From the NCBI GenBank assembly GCA_947371955.1, contig CANBRQ010000013.1:1-43554 (forward strand): DNA of 43,554 nt, in the 5' to 3' direction. A program made the translations under genes and the position numbers. Below are positions 40,316 through 43,554 of the stretch, piece after piece. This DNA comes from Paracoccaceae bacterium. GTDB taxonomy: Bacteria > Pseudomonadota > Alphaproteobacteria > Rhodobacterales > Rhodobacteraceae. The notes under the pieces are model-generated. The model worked only from the letters and a program-made list of their open reading frames with translations, had not been told where the DNA came from and did no database searches. The number at the start of each line of letters is the position of its first letter. Position 1 is the stretch's first letter.

Positions 40316-41248
40316 TCAGTCGCAGCGACGGTAGGCCGCTGGCGTTGTGCCGAACTGTGCCTTGAAGGCCCGGGTCAGCGCCGCTTCCGAACCATAGCCG
40401 ACCGCCTGCGCGATCTGGGAAATCGCCAGGGTGCCGCTGCGCAACTGGTCAGAGGCAAGGTCAAGACGCCACGTCGCAAGGTAGCGCTGCGGCGTCTGGC
40501 CCACCACCTCGACAAACCGTGCGGCAAAGGCCGAGCGGGACAGGCTGGCCTTGGTCGCAAGCTCTGCCACCGTCCAGGGATGGGCCGGGTCGGAATGGAT
40601 CGCTGACAGCGCCCGTCCGATCTGCGGATCACGCAGGCCGCTCATCCAGCCCAGATTGCGCGGATGGGCCCCGGCCCAATGGCGGATCACCTGAATGAAC
40701 ATCAGGTCCAGAAGCCGCTCGATCATGATGGCGGAGCCGGGCTTGGGGTCCTGCGTTTCAGCGATCAGCGTCTCGCTGATCATCCGCAGCCATTCCAGCG
40801 GCCGACCCTGCCGCGCCTCGACATGGATCAGGCGGGGCAGGACTTTCAGCAGGCGCGGGGCCAGCACACCGGCAAAGGCAAAGCGGCCGCAGATCACCTC
40901 GGTCGTCTCGCCCGTGCCTTTGATCCGATGAATGCCGCCGTCCATCGCACCCGGGCGGGCTATCGCCTCGGTGATGGGCAGTGGGATCAGGGAGGTGTCG
41001 CTGGACAGGGCATGGCCATGGCCCAAAGGCAGCAGCGCCAGATCGCCCGGTTCCAGCCGCAGTTCTGTGCCGTCGTCCAACCGCATCCGCGCAGAGCCGC
41101 GCTGGACCATATGGAAATGCGCAAACGGCAGGTCGAAGCCAAGCGACCACGGGGCGGCGTAGACGCCGGAACAGACCACGTTGCCCTGCATCCGCACCAG
41201 CGACAGGACATCCGACATGGCATCCGCCAGCCCGCTGATTTTCGCCAT
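40316..41248 (-). CDS. AraC-family regulator with cupin sensory domain
   Basis: This encodes 310 residues. The N-terminal half is a cupin-type AraC-binding domain (HFHMVQRGSARMRLDDGTELRLEPGDLALLPLGHGHAL). The C-terminal ~100 residues hold two helix-turn-helix units: WTVAELATKASLSRSAFAARFVEVVGQTPQRYLATWRLDLA and LAISQIAQAVGYGSEAALTRAFKAQFGTTPAAYRR. It is divergent from the exported hydrolase gene at 41408 and lies directly upstream of the RTX gene on the same strand; either could be its target. Hydrolase control is common for such divergent AraC genes. Confidence 0.92.
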   Translation of the reverse strand: MAKISGLADAMSDVLSLVRMQGNVVCSGVYAAPWSLGFDLPFAHFHMVQRGSARMRLDDGTELRLEPGDLALLPLGHGHALSSDTSLIPLPITEAIARPGAMDGGIHRIKGTGETTEVICGRFAFAGVLAPRLLKVLPRLIHVEARQGRPLEWLRMISETLIAETQDPKPGSAIMIERLLDLMFIQVIRHWAGAHPRNLGWMSGLRDPQIGRALSAIHSDPAHPWTVAELATKASLSRSAFAARFVEVVGQTPQRYLATWRLDLASDQLRSGTLAISQIAQAVGYGSEAALTRAFKAQFGTTPAAYRRCD

Positions 41249-41274
41249 CGTCTGTGATCCACCCTCAACTTTGG

Positions 41275-41298
41275 ACGCCGGATCAAGAAAATCGGCGT
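41275..41298. repeat. Inverted repeat in the AraC leader
   Basis: ACGCCG (41275-41280) and CGGCGT (41293-41298) form a 6-bp inverted repeat with a 12-base spacer, 27 bases upstream of the AraC start. It could be an autoregulatory site or a leader hairpin. AraC sites are more often direct repeats, so this is tentative. Confidence 0.3.
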
Positions 41299-41407
41299 TT
41301 GCAGCATGGAACGCGCGGGTTTTCTGTCTAACTTGTGGGGCATTGTAGAAGGGCCCGCAGGCCGGGTCAACGGCACAGAAACGTCTAACCCCCCCTTAAA
41401 GGACAAG

Positions 41408-42283
41408 ATGATGCTGCACCCTTTTCGCCCCTTCGCCCTGATGCTTGCGGGCTTTGCCGCGCTGCAGGCCCCGGCCCTTCACGCCCAGACTCAGCAGGAG
41501 ATGCCCGCCATGACGCAAAAGACTCTCGCCCTCGGTGCGAAGACCCTTGCCTATCTTCAGACGGGCGCTGGCCCCGCAGTCGTGATCATTCACGGCGTGG
41601 GCGGGCACAAGGAGGATTGGCAGGGCGTCGCTGCTGCCCTTGCCGCCACCCACACCGTCTATGCCATCGACATGCTGGGCTTTGGCGCATCCTCCAAAAC
41701 CGGCGACGATCTGTCGATCACGGTGCAGGCTGCGGCGCTGAAGGCGCTGCTGGACGCCGAGGGTCTGACTTCGGCCGATATCGTCGGCAATTCGGTTGGC
41801 GGCTGGGTGGCTGCGACCTTTGCTGCCACGTATCCGGACAGTGTAAGCCATCTGATCCTGATCGACGCTGCCGGTTTCAAGGCGATGTTCGAGGGCACCC
41901 CACCGGTCAACTTCGACCCGAACGACGCGGCCGAGATGCAGGCGCTGATCAACATCACCATCAACTCCCCGATTGCCCAGACCCCCGGCCTGGCCGAAAA
42001 GGCCCTCGCCACCTATATCGCTTCGGGCGAAAAGGCGATCAGCGCCACTTGGGGTAAGAGCCTTTTTGGATCAACCCGGCTGGAAGACCTGCTGCCCAAG
42101 ATCAAGGCGCCGACGCTTGTGCTTTGGGGGGCGGATGACAAGCTGTTTCCCTCGGTTTTGGCAGGGGTCTTTGCGGGCCAGATCAGCGGGGCCACCTCGC
42201 AACTGATCCCGAACGCTGGCCATTTCCCGCAGATCGACGCGCCAGAGGCCACCATCGCTGCCATCGCAACCTTTCTGAAGTGA
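41408..42283 (+). CDS. Exported alpha/beta-hydrolase
   Basis: This encodes about 291 residues. The start at ATG 41408 follows AAAGGA; an adjacent ATG at 41411 is equivalent. A signal peptide (PFALMLAGFAALQAPALHA) should direct it to the periplasm. The hydrolase fold shows the oxyanion region IIHGVGGHKEDW, the nucleophile elbow GNSVGG (Ser in the G-x-S-x-G context), the acid in LVLWGADDKLF and the catalytic His in NAGHFPQIDAPE, so the triad is complete. A cap region lies after the nucleophile. The substrate is unknown. Divergent AraC is the probable regulator. Confidence 0.92.
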   Translation: MMLHPFRPFALMLAGFAALQAPALHAQTQQEMPAMTQKTLALGAKTLAYLQTGAGPAVVIIHGVGGHKEDWQGVAAALAATHTVYAIDMLGFGASSKTGDDLSITVQAAALKALLDAEGLTSADIVGNSVGGWVAATFAATYPDSVSHLILIDAAGFKAMFEGTPPVNFDPNDAAEMQALINITINSPIAQTPGLAEKALATYIASGEKAISATWGKSLFGSTRLEDLLPKIKAPTLVLWGADDKLFPSVLAGVFAGQISGATSQLIPNAGHFPQIDAPEATIAAIATFLK

Positions 42284-42290
42284 GGCCCCG

Positions 42291-42490
42291 ATGACCCGAC
42301 TCTCGCATGCTTTCGCCATCCCGCTGGCGCTTGGCCTGAGCCTGAGCGCCACGCTGGCGCAAGGCCAAACGGCTTCCGGGGCGAGGGCGCGGACCAGCGC
42401 CTTATCATGCTGACGACCGGCAACTGGGGCGACCCCTCTGCCACGGGGGAGGCAAAAGTTGTGGCCATCAGATTGCCCGAGGTGGAGTGA
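42291..42490 (+). pseudogene. Frameshifted small exported-protein gene
   Basis: An ATG eight bases after the hydrolase stop opens a frame coding a signal-peptide-like start (MTRLSHAFAIPLALGLSL, then SATLAQGQTASG) that stops at 42413 after 40 residues. The -1 frame from about 42380 then continues with EGADQRLIMLTTGNWGDPS and on to VVAIRLPEVE, stopping at 42490. Joined, they make one coherent protein of about 66 residues, implying a one-base loss near the CCGGGG run at 42377-42382. It may be a real inactivating change or a sequence error. No family is recognised. Confidence 0.5.
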
Positions 42491-42494
42491 CAGC

Positions 42495-43154
42495 ATGAGC
42501 AAACCCAAGGCATTGATCATCGGAGCGGGGCCGGGTGTCGGCCTGGCCGTGGCACGTCGGTTCGGTTGGGGCGGCTATACGCTGCACCTCGCTGCGCGGC
42601 GCGCAGAGGAAGTGGCGCGGATGGCCGCTGAACTGACCGCAGAGGGAATGGAGGCTGCAGGCCATGCGATGGACGCCGGCGATCCGGCGGCTCTTTCCAT
42701 GTCCGTTGCAGCGCTGGGGCCGGTGGAGGTGCTGGTCTACAACGCCGCCGCCGTGACGATGGCGGCACCGATGGCACTGACGCCAGCGCAACTGACGCGG
42801 GATGTGACCATCAGCGTGACGGGTGCCTTGGTGGCGGCGCAGGCGGTGGTCCCCGCCATGCTGGCGGCAGGCCGCGGGACGATCCTTTTGACCGGTGGCG
42901 GCTTTGCCCTGCGACCGATGGCGGCACTGGCCAGTCTTGGCATCGGCAAAGCGGCCCTGCGCAACATGGCCTTTTCGCTGGCCGAAGAGCTTGGGCCGAA
43001 GGGCATCCGTGTGGCGACGGTGACCATCCTCGGCACCGTCGCCCCCGGCACCGCCTTCGATCCTTCAGGCATCGCCGAGGCCTATTGGGCGCTGCATCAA
43101 GACCGCAGCGGCGTGCTTGGACCGGAGTTCAAGTACAAGGGGCCGGCAGTTTGA
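42495..43154 (+). CDS. SDR-like NAD(P)-binding protein lacking catalytic Ser and Tyr
   Basis: This encodes 219 residues beginning at ATG 42495, with GGAG just upstream. The nucleotide-binding motif is GAGPGVGLAVARRF (about 9-22), with AARR after strand two suggesting NADPH. The active-site region is altered: the usual Ser is in LLTGGGFAL (no Ser), and the YxxxK pair reads LGIGK, with Leu in place of Tyr. The Lys is kept and NAAA replaces NNAG. It may bind cofactor and ligand without classical SDR chemistry. It lies between two frameshifted small genes in what looks like one operon with the hydrolase. Confidence 0.85.
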   Translation: MSKPKALIIGAGPGVGLAVARRFGWGGYTLHLAARRAEEVARMAAELTAEGMEAAGHAMDAGDPAALSMSVAALGPVEVLVYNAAAVTMAAPMALTPAQLTRDVTISVTGALVAAQAVVPAMLAAGRGTILLTGGGFALRPMAALASLGIGKAALRNMAFSLAEELGPKGIRVATVTILGTVAPGTAFDPSGIAEAYWALHQDRSGVLGPEFKYKGPAV

Positions 43155-43157
43155 CGA

Positions 43158-43410
43158 ATGGCGGCGCGGATCGTGCTGATGTTGTTGCCCGGGGCGCTGG
43201 CGCTGGTCTTGAGCCTGTGCATGCGGTCGAACCTGGCCCGCAATTTCGGCGGCTCACGCCTCGGCCATCTACCTAGGCGCCGCATTGGGTGCTAGCATCG
43301 TCGTCGCCTCTGTGGCGTATGGGTCATTTGCGACCCTTGGCCCCTTGGCGGCACAGGCCGCAGGTTTGCCATTGTTGAGCGTGATCCTTGCCGCAGGTGT
43401 CCGGTCCTGA
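43158..43410 (+). pseudogene. Frameshifted small membrane-protein gene
   Basis: An ATG four bases after the SDR stop starts a frame with one hydrophobic segment (IVLMLLPGALALVLSLCM) that runs to a TAG at 43295 through atypical basic residues. From about 43255 the +1 frame carries ASAIYLGAALGASIVVASVAYG and ends AAGVRS at 43410, a membrane-protein-like continuation. Together they fit a two- to three-helix protein of about 84 residues interrupted by one frameshift. As with the other small gene, mutation and sequence error cannot be told apart. Confidence 0.45.
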
Positions 43411-43435
43411 AGATTGTGCTGAAGAGGAATTTCGA

Positions 43436-43554
43436 ATGACTGCCGAGCCAGATATCGTCGTGCAAAGCCGCGAGGAACTGATCGCCCTGCTGACCGAGGC
43501 GGCTGAAATCGAACATGGCCTGATGTGCTGCTATCTCTTCGCGGCCTTCAGCCT
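43436..43554 (+). CDS. Ferritin-like-domain protein, 3' truncated by the window end
   Basis: Only the first 39 codons are present. The ATG at 43436 has GAGGAA six bases upstream. REELIALLTEAAEIEHGLMCCYLFAAFSL is the opening helix of the VioB-like ferritin-like family (iminophenyl-pyruvate dimer synthase type), where EIEH supplies metal ligands. It probably continues the operon begun by the hydrolase. Nothing can be said about the rest. Confidence 0.72.
   Translation, partial: MTAEPDIVVQSREELIALLTEAAEIEHGLMCCYLFAAFS

Overview
The window looks like chromosomal DNA of an alphaproteobacterium of the Rhodobacterales (Rhodobacter/Paracoccus relatives). Supporting signs are the high GC content with strong GC3 bias, a stand-alone NDUFS4-type complex I subunit, a DUF2125 protein, abundant ABC uptake systems, common GTG/TTG starts and a near match to the alphaproteobacterial SOS box in front of uvrB. 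No IS element, phage gene or CRISPR array is visible. The one RNA gene is tRNA-Arg(UCU).

Layout. 1-6.1 kb holds housekeeping and conserved small genes: a lipoprotein, a small membrane protein, uvrB, the NDUFS4-like subunit, DUF2125, a GNAT acetyltransferase, tRNA-Arg and a CYTH-fold phosphatase/cyclase-like protein. 6.2-12 kb (+) is one operon: an RpiR regulator, a ferric-type ABC importer (binding protein, double-length permease, ATPase), an FTR1-like membrane protein with a duplicated ExxE motif, and a small membrane protein. 12-20.2 kb (-) holds two ABC importers in series: a four-gene system of unknown substrate, then the glycerol-3-phosphate system ugpBAEC. In both, a strong GC hairpin lies between the binding-protein gene and the first permease gene.

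20.4-26.6 kb (+) is the most unusual part. A small ribbon-helix-helix-like protein, a CYTH-CHAD protein and a ParA-type ATPase form one cassette. They are followed by an operon of a membrane-anchored solute-binding/VWA fusion, an XpaC-like membrane protein and a second membrane-anchored solute-binding-like protein, with no transporter subunits. The first cassette could position a polyphosphate-associated structure; the second looks like a periplasmic sensing or assembly system. Both functions are inferences.

26.8-35.3 kb is export-oriented: an MFS carrier, then a TetR repressor divergent from an RND pump (adaptor plus pump), an SDR and a DHA2-type MFS exporter. A nested inverted repeat in the divergent region is the likely TetR operator. 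35.3-41.2 kb has a LysR regulator divergent from a CxxC carboxymuconolactone-decarboxylase-like protein and a flavin/PLP-oxidase-fold protein, then a large Gly/Asp-rich RTX protein and an AraC regulator. 41.4 kb to the end holds an exported alpha/beta hydrolase, an SDR-like protein lacking catalytic Ser and Tyr, two short frameshifted genes either side of it, and the start of a ferritin-like gene cut by the window end.
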